Positions 1 to 8,051 of a stretch of 13,126 nt of DNA are shown in pieces (the first letter of the stretch is position 1; each line of letters begins with the position of its first letter). The notes beneath the pieces were generated by a model. It was not told where the DNA came from. It did no database searches and worked only from the letters and a program-made list of their open reading frames with translations. Origin of the DNA: Chloroflexota bacterium (GTDB lineage: Bacteria > Chloroflexota > Anaerolineae > Anaerolineales > UBA4823); the NCBI GenBank assembly GCA_012798185.1, contig JAAZNS010000139.1:1-13126 (forward strand). Direction: 5' to 3'. Made by a program: the position numbers and the translations under genes.

Positions 1-1304
1 GAACGTCCCCATGCAGCTAAAGGCGCCAACCCCATAAGCAACAGTAAACCAGCAAACAGGGGTGCTGTGGCTTGTTTGTAATATGGCGGTCCCAGTGTGA
101 TTTTTTGTCCTGTAAATAATTCCGACAGTAATGGAAAAATAACTCCCCAAAAACAAACCACCAGAATACTCATAAACAATAAATTATTCAATAAAAATAG
201 GGCTTCCTTAGATAAGAGGGAGTTTATCTTCACTTCCGATTTTAGATTATTCCAGCGGTGTAATAAAAGCGTCACCGAAATTAAAAGGGTTAAGGCAATA
301 AAGCCAAAAAATAGAGGACCAATCGCGCTTTGAGCAAAAGCATGCACTGATGAAAGAACCCCTGATCGGGTTAAAAATGTACCAAAAATAACTAGGTCAT
401 ATGTGAGGATAATAAGCACCATATTCCATTGCTTTAACATGCCGCGTTTCTCCTGGATCATTACAGAATGAAGAAACGCCGTTCCCGATAACCAGGGCAT
501 TAACGCCGAAATCTCCACCGGATCCCACCCCCAATACCCTCCCCATCCTAACACATCATATGCCCACCAGCTGCCAAGAATCAAGCCTAAGGAGAGAAAC
601 AGCCAAGCAACGATAGTCCAGCGTCTGGTAAGGCGTATCCAGCGGTCATCTGTGCGGCCAGTAATTAAAGCTGCAATAGCAAATGCAAATGGAATGACAA
701 AAGTTACAAATCCCAGGTATAGCATGGGAGGATGGATAATCATCCCGGGGTGGCGTAATAATGGATTCAAGCCATTCCCATCATCCGGCTGATATAGAGA
801 TGCTGTCGAGGATGGAAACATCGTTTTTATGAGAATACCGCCGGGATATTCCCATACCCTAGCAAACGGATTTTCAAAGAAAATGATCAAATATAAGAAA
901 AAGAGCACTGTAACCAATATAACAAGAATAACCCAGGGCAAAAACTCACGATCTCTCTGCCAATTCCGCAAGGCAATGACAGAAGCAGAAACAGCCATCA
1001 GCCATGTCCAAAAAACCAGTGAACCGGCTTGCCCTCCCCATAAGGCAGATATTTTCAGGTAGAGAGGCATACTGTTGCTGGTGACCGAAGCAACATAATC
1101 CACCTCGTAATTTCCATTAACCAGCAAAATAACCAGACATGCCACCACCAGTGTCATTAATGGCCCAGAAAGCAGCATAGCCAGGCGAGCACTTTCTAAC
1201 CAGGCTGGCTTTTTCCACCCTATGCCAATAATCACAGCGCAGATGCCATATTGAGATATTAAAAAGGTAATGATTAATAAACCATACCCTACATTTGCCA
1301 GCAT
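1..1304 (-). CDS. ccmF: Cytochrome c maturation heme lyase CcmF, 3' end cut off by the window
   Basis: CcmF is the integral-membrane heme lyase subunit of system I cytochrome c maturation; it takes heme from holo-CcmE and attaches it to CXXCH motifs of apocytochromes on the outer face of the membrane. I translated 434 residues from the ATG at 1304. They are very hydrophobic and carry family hallmarks: an early ALWGGQAGS segment, HPPMLYLGFV with a conserved His, and the tryptophan-rich WWD-type motif GYWGWDPVE (near plus-strand position 525), followed by FLTRSGVLSSVHAF. The start is preceded by GAGG about 10 nt upstream. An ATG at 1318 is in another frame and was rejected. The gene begins 17 nt after the ccmE stop, so the two form an operon. 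The usual CcmF length is about 600-680 residues, so roughly a third is missing off the left edge. Identity is secure. Confidence 0.96.
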   Translation of the reverse strand, partial: MLANVGYGLLIITFLISQYGICAVIIGIGWKKPAWLESARLAMLLSGPLMTLVVACLVILLVNGNYEVDYVASVTSNSMPLYLKISALWGGQAGSLVFWTWLMAVSASVIALRNWQRDREFLPWVILVILVTVLFFLYLIIFFENPFARVWEYPGGILIKTMFPSSTASLYQPDDGNGLNPLLRHPGMIIHPPMLYLGFVTFVIPFAFAIAALITGRTDDRWIRLTRRWTIVAWLFLSLGLILGSWWAYDVLGWGGYWGWDPVEISALMPWLSGTAFLHSVMIQEKRGMLKQWNMVLIILTYDLVIFGTFLTRSGVLSSVHAFAQSAIGPLFFGFIALTLLISVTLLLHRWNNLKSEVKINSLLSKEALFLLNNLLFMSILVVCFWGVIFPLLSELFTGQKITLGPPYYKQATAPLFAGLLLLMGLAPLAAWGR

Positions 1305-1321
1305 AAAATTTGCCTCATAAA

Positions 1322-1840
1322 TTAACCATCGACTTGTTGTGGAATTGCTTCTTCATATTTTGTCGGGCATTTCAATAATAATTCATCCGCATAAAAAATG
1401 CCATCTTCGCCCAATCTACCGCTCATGATCGCCTGTGCTTCATTTCTTAATAAATCTGGTTTTATCCCTTCGTAAACAATATGCAAAGTCTTCCGGTTGG
1501 GATCGGTAACAGCATTATGCAATACAACGGCTAATCCTCCTTGCGCCTCAATTTCTTTGTTATCTCCTGGAACATGCGCCACATCGAAACTGAGTGTTAA
1601 TGTGTTTGCATCATATTGAATGGTATCACCAATTACAGCGCCTGAAACGCGAATATCCTTGCCGATCATATTAGCCCCTCTGGTTGATAATTCATCCACT
1701 GTTAGAAAATATTGGGCGCCAGCCTTCGTGGATGATATGATCAAAAAAGCAATAGCTGCAACAATTAAAGTTCCGGCAATAATGATTTTAATACGATTTG
1801 CATTTCCCGACTGATTTTGCAGCAAATTTTCCTGTTCCAT
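1322..1840 (-). CDS. ccmE: Heme chaperone CcmE, cysteine (CxxxY) type
   Basis: CcmE binds heme covalently on the outer face of the membrane and hands it to the CcmF lyase. The 172-residue protein has the family plan: a short cytoplasmic N-terminus, one membrane anchor (about residues 17-37), an OB-fold-like beta domain, then the conserved tail PDLLRNEAQAIMSGRLGEDG and FYADELLLKCPTKYEE. In the classical protein the tail reads LAKHDENY, with His as the heme ligand. Here the position is Cys158 and the motif is C-P-T-K-Y, with Tyr162 retained. A CxxxY form of CcmE is known from some archaea and sulfate reducers, from Ccm systems that can lack CcmH and CcmG. The ATG is preceded by AAGGGA about 10 nt upstream. 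ccmF follows after 17 nt. Family identity is certain; the functional consequence of Cys is inferred from the known variant. Confidence 0.95.
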   Translation of the reverse strand: MEQENLLQNQSGNANRIKIIIAGTLIVAAIAFLIISSTKAGAQYFLTVDELSTRGANMIGKDIRVSGAVIGDTIQYDANTLTLSFDVAHVPGDNKEIEAQGGLAVVLHNAVTDPNRKTLHIVYEGIKPDLLRNEAQAIMSGRLGEDGIFYADELLLKCPTKYEEAIPQQVDG

Positions 1841-1983
1841 TCTTATTTTTCCCTTGGTAACAACTGTAAAAGTGTAAATACTGTCATACTTCTATGGCGA
1901 CATGAATTATCTGTGTTTTTTTTAAGTAATCATACCAGAGATACAGCAATAAATCATATTAGAATTATCTAATTTCTCCGATT
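1841..1983 (-). other. 143-nt spacer before ccmE, with a small palindrome
   Basis: This AT-rich gap separates the response regulator stop from ccmE. It holds a perfect inverted repeat at 1958-1973 (ATTAGA-ATTA-TCTAAT on the plus strand), only about 10 nt after the regulator stop codon. It could be an operator or a weak hairpin; there is no T-run of the kind that marks an intrinsic terminator directly after it. I could not define a convincing -35/-10 pair for ccmE, so whether ccmEF has its own promoter or is co-transcribed with the two-component genes is open. Confidence 0.35.
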
Positions 1984-2673
1984 TTATTGGATGTCAATTA
2001 GTCCTGTTCGAATAGCAAATTTTACCAACTCGGTACTGGAATGTAAATTGATTTTTCTCATGATTCGTTCGCGATGCCTGGCAACTGTTTTAGGACTGAT
2101 CCCCAATTTCTCGCCAATTTGCGGATTCGTGCATCCCTCAGCCACTAATTCCAATACCTGTAATTCGCGTTTACTCAACCCTTTTAGCTTATCGTCATCA
2201 ACGGTCTCACCCTCATTCGTTTTTGAAACATCTATAGATTGAACCAGCAAGCGGCGATAATCTTCCAACAGCCAACGTGCAAGAATAGGCTGTAAGTATA
2301 CATTGCCTGCTGCAACAGTGCGAATTGCAGCTACCAGTTCTTCTGCTGCAGCTTGTTTGGTTAGATATCCAGTGGCGCCAGCTGCCAACATCTCAAAAAG
2401 ATAGTGTTTATCCTCGTGAACAGTCAACACCAGCACATGACAGCCCGGTTTGATCGTTTTCAATTTACGAGTGGCTTCTAAACCATCAATATCCGGCATG
2501 GTAATATCCATCACTACCACATCGGGATCAGTTTCCATGACCCGTTGAATGGCTTCTTTTCCGCTGCTTGCCTCACCTACAACAACTAGACCCGCCTGAG
2601 TCTCCAAATATGATTTTAATCCCGTGCGGACAATATCGTGATCGTCCACCAACAATAATTTAATTTCGTTCAT
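1984..2673 (-). CDS. NarL/FixJ-family response regulator with LuxR-type HTH
   Basis: A 229-residue two-domain transcription regulator. The receiver domain (about 1-125) shows acidic Asp10 and Asp11, the phosphoacceptor Asp56 in VVVMDITMPD, Thr84 in VLVLTVHED and Lys106 in GYLTKQA. All the residues needed for phosphorylation are therefore present. The C-terminal LuxR-type helix-turn-helix (about 163-229) contains LSKRELQVLELVAEG, NPQIGEKLGISPKTVARH and a final dimerisation helix. The ATG lies inside the end of the upstream kinase gene (14-nt overlap), with AGGAG 11 nt before it, so the two are translationally coupled and are cognate partners. Targets cannot be read from the sequence; the adjacent ccmEF genes are an obvious candidate. 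A linker of about 40 residues, rich in charged residues, separates the domains. Confidence 0.93.
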   Translation of the reverse strand: MNEIKLLLVDDHDIVRTGLKSYLETQAGLVVVGEASSGKEAIQRVMETDPDVVVMDITMPDIDGLEATRKLKTIKPGCHVLVLTVHEDKHYLFEMLAAGATGYLTKQAAAEELVAAIRTVAAGNVYLQPILARWLLEDYRRLLVQSIDVSKTNEGETVDDDKLKGLSKRELQVLELVAEGCTNPQIGEKLGISPKTVARHRERIMRKINLHSSTELVKFAIRTGLIDIQ

Positions 2674-4192
2674 CTAAGCTAAATCTCCTATTCCCCATGT
2701 GACTGGTATTTTTAAAAGGTATGATCACTTCAACCAGTGTGCCCTCTCCAATTGCTGAATACACTTTAAATAACCCCCCAACAGATTCTGCTCTCTCTCT
2801 CATCCCAATCAGTCCCCAGCATTGATTTCCGAACTGTTTACGATTGGCGTCAAAACCGATACCATAATCACGCACGTGTAATGTGATTTGCTCTGAATTT
2901 GTCTTTAACTGTAGAGTTATCCGCTGAGATTGAGCATGTTTTGAAACGTTGGTTAAAGCCTCCTGAGCAATCCTAAATATGACTGTTTCAACTAAGGAAT
3001 CAAGCCTTTGTATCTGCCCTTCTGTTTCAAATCTCACATCTAATCCATTGCGGCGGCTGTCATCCGAAAGAGATTGTAGTGCCGCAACCAGCCCTAAATC
3101 GTCTAACTGAGCTGGTCGAAGGTCATACACCATTCGGTGGATACCTTGAGACATGGATTTACTCAGGTCTTGAAGGTTTTCGAGTATTGCATGCACTTTT
3201 TTGTTTTCAGGTATGAGATTTTGTATGGTTGCCAAATTCAAACTAAAAGCGGTAAGAAATTGCGCTGTATCATCATGAAGTTCCCGGGCGATTCTCGACC
3301 GTTCTTCCTCCTGTGCTAGAACGATATGACGCAACAATTCCTGACGCATGGCTTCTCTTTCAACCATTTCATTTTCAATTGCTCTTAAAGCTTCAACACG
3401 AGCCTGACGAACAGCTTCGAATAAGCGTTGACGCTCCTCCTCCACCAATTGGCTAACACATATCAAACCCAAAGACATTACTATTCCGAGTAGAGTACGA
3501 ACCAACAGGATGTATAAACCCGAATTATGGTTTTTTATTACGATTGATAAATGATCCAAAGAAAAAATCGGGTTGGAAATAACCAGAAGCTGGCTGATAC
3601 CGAACAATGCCATACAAACAGCCACAATTTTTAAGAATAAGTCTAATTGACGATTGGATAACGCTACAGTCCCTTGCGATTGCCTCCACAAAGCTGCAGC
3701 TGCGACCAATGAGCCTGGAATTCCCAAGCAATAGCGAGTGATTACCATGATATTTTCGATCGTCTTGTCAGGCGAATCCTTTTGCCAAACCACCCATAAA
3801 AAAATAAACACTCCATACAATCCCAATAAACCCATCCCAACAAATTTTTCAACCCTCCGGGGGGCTTTTTCGAGCGGGTGCAATGCACGAACTCCAAATA
3901 TCAGTAAACATGAAAATGATGTAACCAACAGTAAAAAGCGAAACCATATAATGATAAATATAAATTGAAACCCCGCCCAGCTGAGAGAGAACAACCACAT
4001 TTCCACCCAGTTAAAGAAGCCATTTAAAAAGAAGAACGCAGCAAATGGGATTAACACTCGTGGACCGGCGATTAGCGGATCCCTGCGGATTTCCAACACC
4101 ATCGCCAGCCCCATACTAAAAAATGCCAGCCCATAGAGAAAATAAAAAAATATAATAGATATGGGGAAATTCCCGCTGCTTATTGCATTCAT
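2660..4192 (-). CDS. Membrane sensor histidine kinase, NarX/DegS type (HisKA_3)
   Basis: A 510-residue kinase. Residues 1-250 hold about seven hydrophobic segments (near 11-34, 45-62, 72-101, 117-135, 150-168, 183-205 and 226-250) with no recognisable periplasmic sensor domain or PAS domain. This suggests sensing in or near the membrane. A charged, probably coiled-coil signalling helix follows (about 250-295). The HisKA_3 dimerisation domain has the phosphoacceptor His306 in RIARELHDDTAQ. The Asp-Asp-Thr after the His resembles the acid-Thr/Gln arrangement that supports phosphatase activity in this class. The HATPase_c domain has an N-box (EALTNVSKHA, 411-420), a G1 box (DYGIGFDA, 442-449) and a G2 region (WGLIGMRERAESVGG, 459-473). 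The 3' end overlaps the regulator gene by 14 nt. The ATG at 4192 has only a weak Shine-Dalgarno. The signal is unknown. Confidence 0.93.
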   Translation of the reverse strand: MNAISSGNFPISIIFFYFLYGLAFFSMGLAMVLEIRRDPLIAGPRVLIPFAAFFFLNGFFNWVEMWLFSLSWAGFQFIFIIIWFRFLLLVTSFSCLLIFGVRALHPLEKAPRRVEKFVGMGLLGLYGVFIFLWVVWQKDSPDKTIENIMVITRYCLGIPGSLVAAAALWRQSQGTVALSNRQLDLFLKIVAVCMALFGISQLLVISNPIFSLDHLSIVIKNHNSGLYILLVRTLLGIVMSLGLICVSQLVEEERQRLFEAVRQARVEALRAIENEMVEREAMRQELLRHIVLAQEEERSRIARELHDDTAQFLTAFSLNLATIQNLIPENKKVHAILENLQDLSKSMSQGIHRMVYDLRPAQLDDLGLVAALQSLSDDSRRNGLDVRFETEGQIQRLDSLVETVIFRIAQEALTNVSKHAQSQRITLQLKTNSEQITLHVRDYGIGFDANRKQFGNQCWGLIGMRERAESVGGLFKVYSAIGEGTLVEVIIPFKNTSHMGNRRFSLDERN

Positions 4193-4212
4193 TATCTGTC
4201 AATTGTACGATA

Positions 4213-4232
4213 ATTGGGTAAAAAAACCCAAT
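4213..4232. repeat. Perfect 7-bp inverted repeat upstream of the histidine kinase
   Basis: ATTGGGT and ACCCAAT flank a run of six A, 21-40 nt upstream of the kinase start. Placement and symmetry fit an operator for the kinase-regulator operon. Because it also lies downstream of the Kelch gene on the same strand, a hairpin role in the end of that transcript is possible, but no T-run follows the 3' arm. Function is unproven. Confidence 0.35.
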
Positions 4233-4256
4233 GGAATTGCATTAATATAAATTTGA

Positions 4257-4386
4257 GGCTGGCAAAAAAGTCGCAACTTCATGTTGCACGCTGTGTATTT
4301 AAAGAAGCAAAGCGAAAAATCTAGTTTTGCAATGAAAAGGCTCTTCGCTTTGCTCTGAGTGATAGACTTCTATAAGGGCAGCCCTG
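4257..4386. repeat. Dispersed palindromic intergenic repeat, copy A
   Basis: This copy contains TTGCACGCTGTGTATTT at 4284-4300, identical to 8078-8094 in copy B on the other side of the Kelch locus, and a shared (C/G)CTC(T/A)GAGTGA stretch near its right end. It is internally symmetric: AGCAAAGCGAA (4306-4316) is the reverse complement of TTCGCTTTGCT (4344-4354). The outer ends are loosely inverted (GGCTGGC...AAGTC on the left, GACTTC...GGGCAGCC on the right). It encodes nothing. A non-autonomous, MITE-like or REP-like element is the best reading; ends are approximate. It fills most of the 223-nt gap between the Kelch stop and the kinase start. Confidence 0.6.
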
Positions 4387-4415
4387 TAGGAGGTATTTTT
4401 ATAGCCGGTAAGAAT

Positions 4416-5780
4416 TTACGGATTTTTTAATATCATGGGTAAATAAATCATTGGCAGATCTGGCTGCCCGGCTTGGATGAATCTGGAAAGCGAGGGGATG
4501 CCATTGACAAACACGGTCACAAAAGCCGGTCCAGCCGGTAGACCTTCCGAGGGTATTGATGTAAAGGATGAATCTGAAAAATAGGCGTTTACATCAGGCT
4601 GCAGCCAATTGAACTGGTCGTTATCCTCCCAATGGATTTGCACCAGTGGAACATTGGTGGGTGAATTGTAGTTATGGCCACCCGAGGCTTCTCCCTTTCC
4701 ATAGCCGCGAAAACCGCTGCCAAATATCTGAAAGCGACCGCCGGGATTCAGCGATGCGGATACGGCGCTGATAACCGGCTGCCAATTATCTTCGAAACCT
4801 AATCCCTGGTCAAAAAACTCAGCGTTTGTTATTGCATCGCTGCCGTCATCGCCTCCTGCCACTAATACTTTTCCAGATAATAATAAGGTTGCTGCCGCGT
4901 TCACACGCCCGGTATTCATCCAGGTTACCCTAGCCCATTCACCGCCCTGGTCAGTCCCCGTAATGAACACCTCTGCCATGTTTTCATATCCGCCGGAGGT
5001 GTCATTTCCTCCAGCAATCAACACAAAACCAGAAGGCAGTAACACCGCTGTATGACCGGAATGTTCAGTGGTCATATTGTCTGCCTGATACCAGCTGTTA
5101 GCCCCCTCATCGAACTGCTCAGCCGATTTAATAAAACCTGCGCCGCTGCTGCCGCCTGCAATCAGCACCCGATCGTTTGGCAGCAGGGTGGCAGTATGCC
5201 ATCTGCGAGCAACTGACATGGATGGCGCAACAATCCAATTTCCCGTATCCGGATCATAAATCTCGACACCTTTTAGGAATCCGGTATAATACCCGCCCGC
5301 CACCAACACTTTTCCAGAGGGTAACAATGTTGCCGTATGATCGGAGCGAAATTCATTGGGAATGCCCGTTATCGTCCAAATTCCAGTCTCGGGATCGTAA
5401 ATTTCTGCGCTTTTCAATACCGCCATTCCGGTCGTCCTGCCGCCCACAACCAGTACTTTTCCCGATTGCAGCAGCGTGGCAGTATGATTGGTGCGCGGAA
5501 CATTCATGCTGCCGGTAAGCGACCAGCTTTGGGTGGCTGGATCATATAATTCAGCACTGCTTAAGTAATCAGCACCCATCATCCCCCCCGCTACCAGCAC
5601 TTTTCCAGAAGCCAGCAGTGTGGCGGTATGATTTTGCCGGGCGGTATGCATGCTTCCCGTTAACGTCCACACGCCGCTGGTTGGATCATACTGCTCGGCG
5701 CTGATAAGACTGGTACTGCCATCATAACCCCCTGCAGCAAGGCCTTTTCCATCGGGTAATAAAGTAATCTTATGAGACAC
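4416..5780 (-). pseudogene. 3' part of the interrupted Kelch-repeat gene (repeats 15-21 plus C-terminal domain)
   Basis: This 454-codon open stretch starts in the middle of a Kelch repeat (SHKITLLPDGKGLAAGG), directly after an in-frame TGA. It has no signal peptide and no Shine-Dalgarno before its only early start candidate (GTG at 5780). It is exactly in frame with the 5832-8012 ORF: the distance between the two start positions is divisible by 3, and the 17 codons between still fit the Kelch pattern. It holds the second half of repeat 15, then repeats 16-21, with the same HTATLLPSGKVLVAGG core. From residue 329 follows a non-Kelch C-terminal domain (NPGGRFQIFGSGFRG, EASGG, NSPTNVPLVQ, SDSSFTS, AFVTVFVNGIPS), a domain recurrent after bacterial Kelch arrays. 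The final tail is IYLPMILKNP. Best read as the detached end of one secreted Kelch protein, unless the stops are read through. Confidence 0.85.
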
Positions 5781-5834
5781 TCAGGGTGAATTTAAATCGC
5801 CCGTTTTCCCCCAGGCATCTTGTGGTCCAACCTA
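5781..5834 (-). other. Junction with two in-frame stops (TAG, TGA) inside a Kelch repeat
   Basis: Reading the minus strand in the frame of both flanking ORFs gives AILYNP-stop(TAG, 5834-5832)-VGPQDAWGKTGDLNSP-stop(TGA, 5783-5781)-VSHKITLLP. Aligned with the neighbouring repeats (W-xxTG-SMNTAR-xxHTATLLP), the TGA falls exactly on the conserved Arg of the repeat, and CGA to TGA is a single transition. The TAG falls in the variable loop after YNP, where CAG to TAG would also be a single transition. No frameshift is needed. This is the main evidence that the two ORFs were one gene. Confidence 0.85.
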
Positions 5835-8012
5835 CGGGTTATATAATATGGCATATTTGAGGGTTTTCAGAGGTGCTGAAGAGTAGTTATATCCGCCGGT
5901 GACCAACACCATTCCGGAGGGCAATAATGTGGTGGTATGGCGATAGAGAGTAATGATCATTGGTCCGGTAGAACACCCTCCCCACTGCACATCATATAAT
6001 TCTTGCTGGGCATTGGCTGCATCGATACGACCCCCAATTAATAATATTTTTCCCGAAGGCAATAAGGTCATTGTATGAAACCCCCGTATAACCATAAGAT
6101 CCAAGCCAGACGACCAGGTTCCGTTGGTTGGGTCGTATAGTTCTGTTGATTTGAAATATTCGCTGCCATTTTGTCCGCCTGCAACCAATACCTGCCCGGT
6201 AGGCAGCAGGGTGGCAGTGTGATCATAGCGAGCGGTATTCATGGAACCCGTTGCAGCCCAGGTCCCCGTATTTGGATCGTATAATTCGGCGGCCTTAATT
6301 GGCGAGTCAAAAAAGCCACCGACAACCAGCACTTTACCCGAGGGAAGCAATGTTGCTGTATGATACAAGCGAGGATCGATCATATCACCGGTGAAAGACC
6401 AGGTATTGCTTTGCGGATCATACAATTCTGCTTTTCGCGTAATGCCAGTATGGTCTTGACCACCTGCCACCAAGACTTTTCCCGAAGGAAGCAATGTGGC
6501 TGTATGCAATTTATGACTATCATTCGGCGAATCTGCAAGACTCCATGTACCGCTAACCGGATCATATAATTCAGCCGTCCAAAAAGCATCTCCAGAACCT
6601 CCCCCAACAACTAAAACTTTACCATTAGGCAGTAAAGTTGTCGTATGACTTTCCCGACCATATTGCATACTCCCGGTATATCTCCATACCCCGGTTGCCG
6701 GATCGAACAACTCACAGGTTGCCAATAGTTCGTCATTATCACCCGAACCGCCGGCAACCAATACCTTGCCGGAAGGTAGCAAAGTGGCAGTATGGAACTT
6801 GCGGGCAACATTCATATCACTGGTCAACGACCAATCCCCATAACCGGGGGCGAAAAGCTCTGCAGTTTGAGACGCAGTGGTGCCCACCCCGCCAGCGGCT
6901 AAAACTTTTCCAACCGGAAGCAGTGTGGCGCTATACTCCGACCTACTGGTGGTCAGACCATTGGTCGGTGTCCAGGTTTGGGTTGCTGGGTCGAACAACT
7001 CGCTATAACTCAAAGGAGAAGCATTATTATATCTGCCGCCTACCACCAGCACTTTTCCCGAAGGCAGCAGGACAGCAGTATGGTTGTAACTTGCCTGATA
7101 CATCGTATTGGTAACCGTTGTCCAATCGTCAGTGAGCGGGTCATACAATTCTGCACTGTTTAAGCCTTCACCAGCATTTTCTCCTCCTGCAACCAATACT
7201 TGCCCAGATGACAGCCATGTGGCTGTATGCTGACTCCGGGCAATCGTCATAACACTGACACTCGCCCAGGTACCAGATTGCGGATCATATAATTCTGCAC
7301 TATTCAATGCACCGCCATTGTTTCGCCCTCCACTAACCAATACGTTACCTGTTGGTAGGAGAGTCGCAGTATGATGATATCTGGCAGTAGTGAGGCTTCC
7401 ATTTGCTGTCCAATTACCGGTTGATGGATCATACAGCTCTGCACTTTGCAGCGCTACCGAGCCATCCGTCATGCCCCCCACCACCAGCACCTTCCCCGAA
7501 GTCAGCAACGTTGCAGTATGATCCGCTCTTGCGTTGCCCATTGCGTTTACAATCGACCAGGTATGGGAATCTGGATTATATAATTCAACACTATTGAGAA
7601 AAGATGATCCATAACCACCAGCTGCAAGCACATTTCCATTATCAAGTAATGTGGCAGTGTGCTTTTGCCGGGCAGTGTTGAGATTGCCCGTTATTGCCCA
7701 GGTACCAGAAATCGGTTCGTATAATTCAGCGCTGTTAAGGGCAGTACCGTTATAACCGCCTGCTACCAGCACTTCGCCCGAATTCAATAATGAGGCAGTG
7801 TGCTCAGAGCGGCTGGTGTTCAAGTTCCCTGTCGCCTCCCAAACTATAGGACTTGCCATAACGGATACAGGTGGTTTAGCATACCATATCCAACTTGCAG
7901 TTAATGATAATGCCAGAATGAACCGGGCAGCAATTATCAATTGATTTTTGATGAGCGATTTTTCCCATAAACCAAAGAATAACAACCAGGACAAGCTATG
8001 ATGTATTTTCAT
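5832..8012 (-). CDS. Secreted Kelch-repeat (beta-propeller) protein, 5' part of the interrupted gene
   Basis: The 726-residue product starts with a positively charged, hydrophobic N-terminus; the stretch around residues 24-52 (LIIAARFILALSLTASWIWY...SVMASP) looks like a long signal peptide or anchor. From about residue 57 it is entirely Kelch repeats. I count 14, each 46-50 residues, of the form W-xxTG-xMNTAR-xxHTATLLPSGKVLVAGG-x-SAELYDPxTG. Kelch repeats each form one blade of a beta-propeller, and six or seven blades make a ring, so this part could build two seven-bladed rings. The start is well supported by AGGAG 6 nt before the ATG. The ORF stops at a TAG right after repeat 14, before the end domain that completes such proteins, so the product is probably truncated relative to its ancestor. 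Function is unknown; surface binding or recognition is typical but not demonstrated. Confidence 0.85.
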   Translation of the reverse strand: MKIHHSLSWLLFFGLWEKSLIKNQLIIAARFILALSLTASWIWYAKPPVSVMASPIVWEATGNLNTSRSEHTASLLNSGEVLVAGGYNGTALNSAELYEPISGTWAITGNLNTARQKHTATLLDNGNVLAAGGYGSSFLNSVELYNPDSHTWSIVNAMGNARADHTATLLTSGKVLVVGGMTDGSVALQSAELYDPSTGNWTANGSLTTARYHHTATLLPTGNVLVSGGRNNGGALNSAELYDPQSGTWASVSVMTIARSQHTATWLSSGQVLVAGGENAGEGLNSAELYDPLTDDWTTVTNTMYQASYNHTAVLLPSGKVLVVGGRYNNASPLSYSELFDPATQTWTPTNGLTTSRSEYSATLLPVGKVLAAGGVGTTASQTAELFAPGYGDWSLTSDMNVARKFHTATLLPSGKVLVAGGSGDNDELLATCELFDPATGVWRYTGSMQYGRESHTTTLLPNGKVLVVGGGSGDAFWTAELYDPVSGTWSLADSPNDSHKLHTATLLPSGKVLVAGGQDHTGITRKAELYDPQSNTWSFTGDMIDPRLYHTATLLPSGKVLVVGGFFDSPIKAAELYDPNTGTWAATGSMNTARYDHTATLLPTGQVLVAGGQNGSEYFKSTELYDPTNGTWSSGLDLMVIRGFHTMTLLPSGKILLIGGRIDAANAQQELYDVQWGGCSTGPMIITLYRHTTTLLPSGMVLVTGGYNYSSAPLKTLKYAILYNP
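5850..7860 (-). repeat. Tandem coding repeat of about 140-150 bp (Kelch array)
   Basis: A DNA-level tandem array underlies the Kelch repeats. The stretch encoding HTATLLPSGKVLVAGG recurs every 140-150 bp and stays visibly similar between units, for example around 6050, 6195, 6340, 6480 and 6620. The array continues past the double stop to about 4850. Unlike CRISPR, the units are coding, long and diverged. Such arrays expand, contract and recombine easily, and they are prone to mis-assembly. Confidence 0.8.
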
Positions 8013-8051
8013 TGCCTTCTCCTTTCGATTTTCGGGTACCCAAACATATAA

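Noticed and set aside
97..1062. Short plus-strand ORFs at 97-333 and 829-1062
   Set aside because: Both lie antisense inside ccmF, whose conserved motifs establish the coding strand.
4416..5780. The downstream Kelch ORF as an independent gene starting at GTG 5780
   Set aside because: It starts mid-repeat, has no Shine-Dalgarno or signal peptide, and is exactly in frame with the upstream ORF through a stretch that still matches the repeat.
5781..5783. TGA as selenocysteine or as Trp in an alternative code
   Set aside because: The position corresponds to a conserved Arg in the repeats, not Cys or Trp; there is no obvious selenocysteine hairpin context; a TAG also interrupts nearby; and other genes here end normally without internal TGA.
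6638..7114. A 158-codon plus-strand ORF, and several shorter ones, inside the Kelch region
   Set aside because: They repeat in step with the Kelch units on the opposite strand and are antisense shadows of the repeats (Cys/Pro/His-rich, no start signals).
4850..7860. CRISPR-like regular spacing of similar sequences
   Set aside because: Units are about 140-150 bp, fully coding and diverged, matching Kelch protein repeats.
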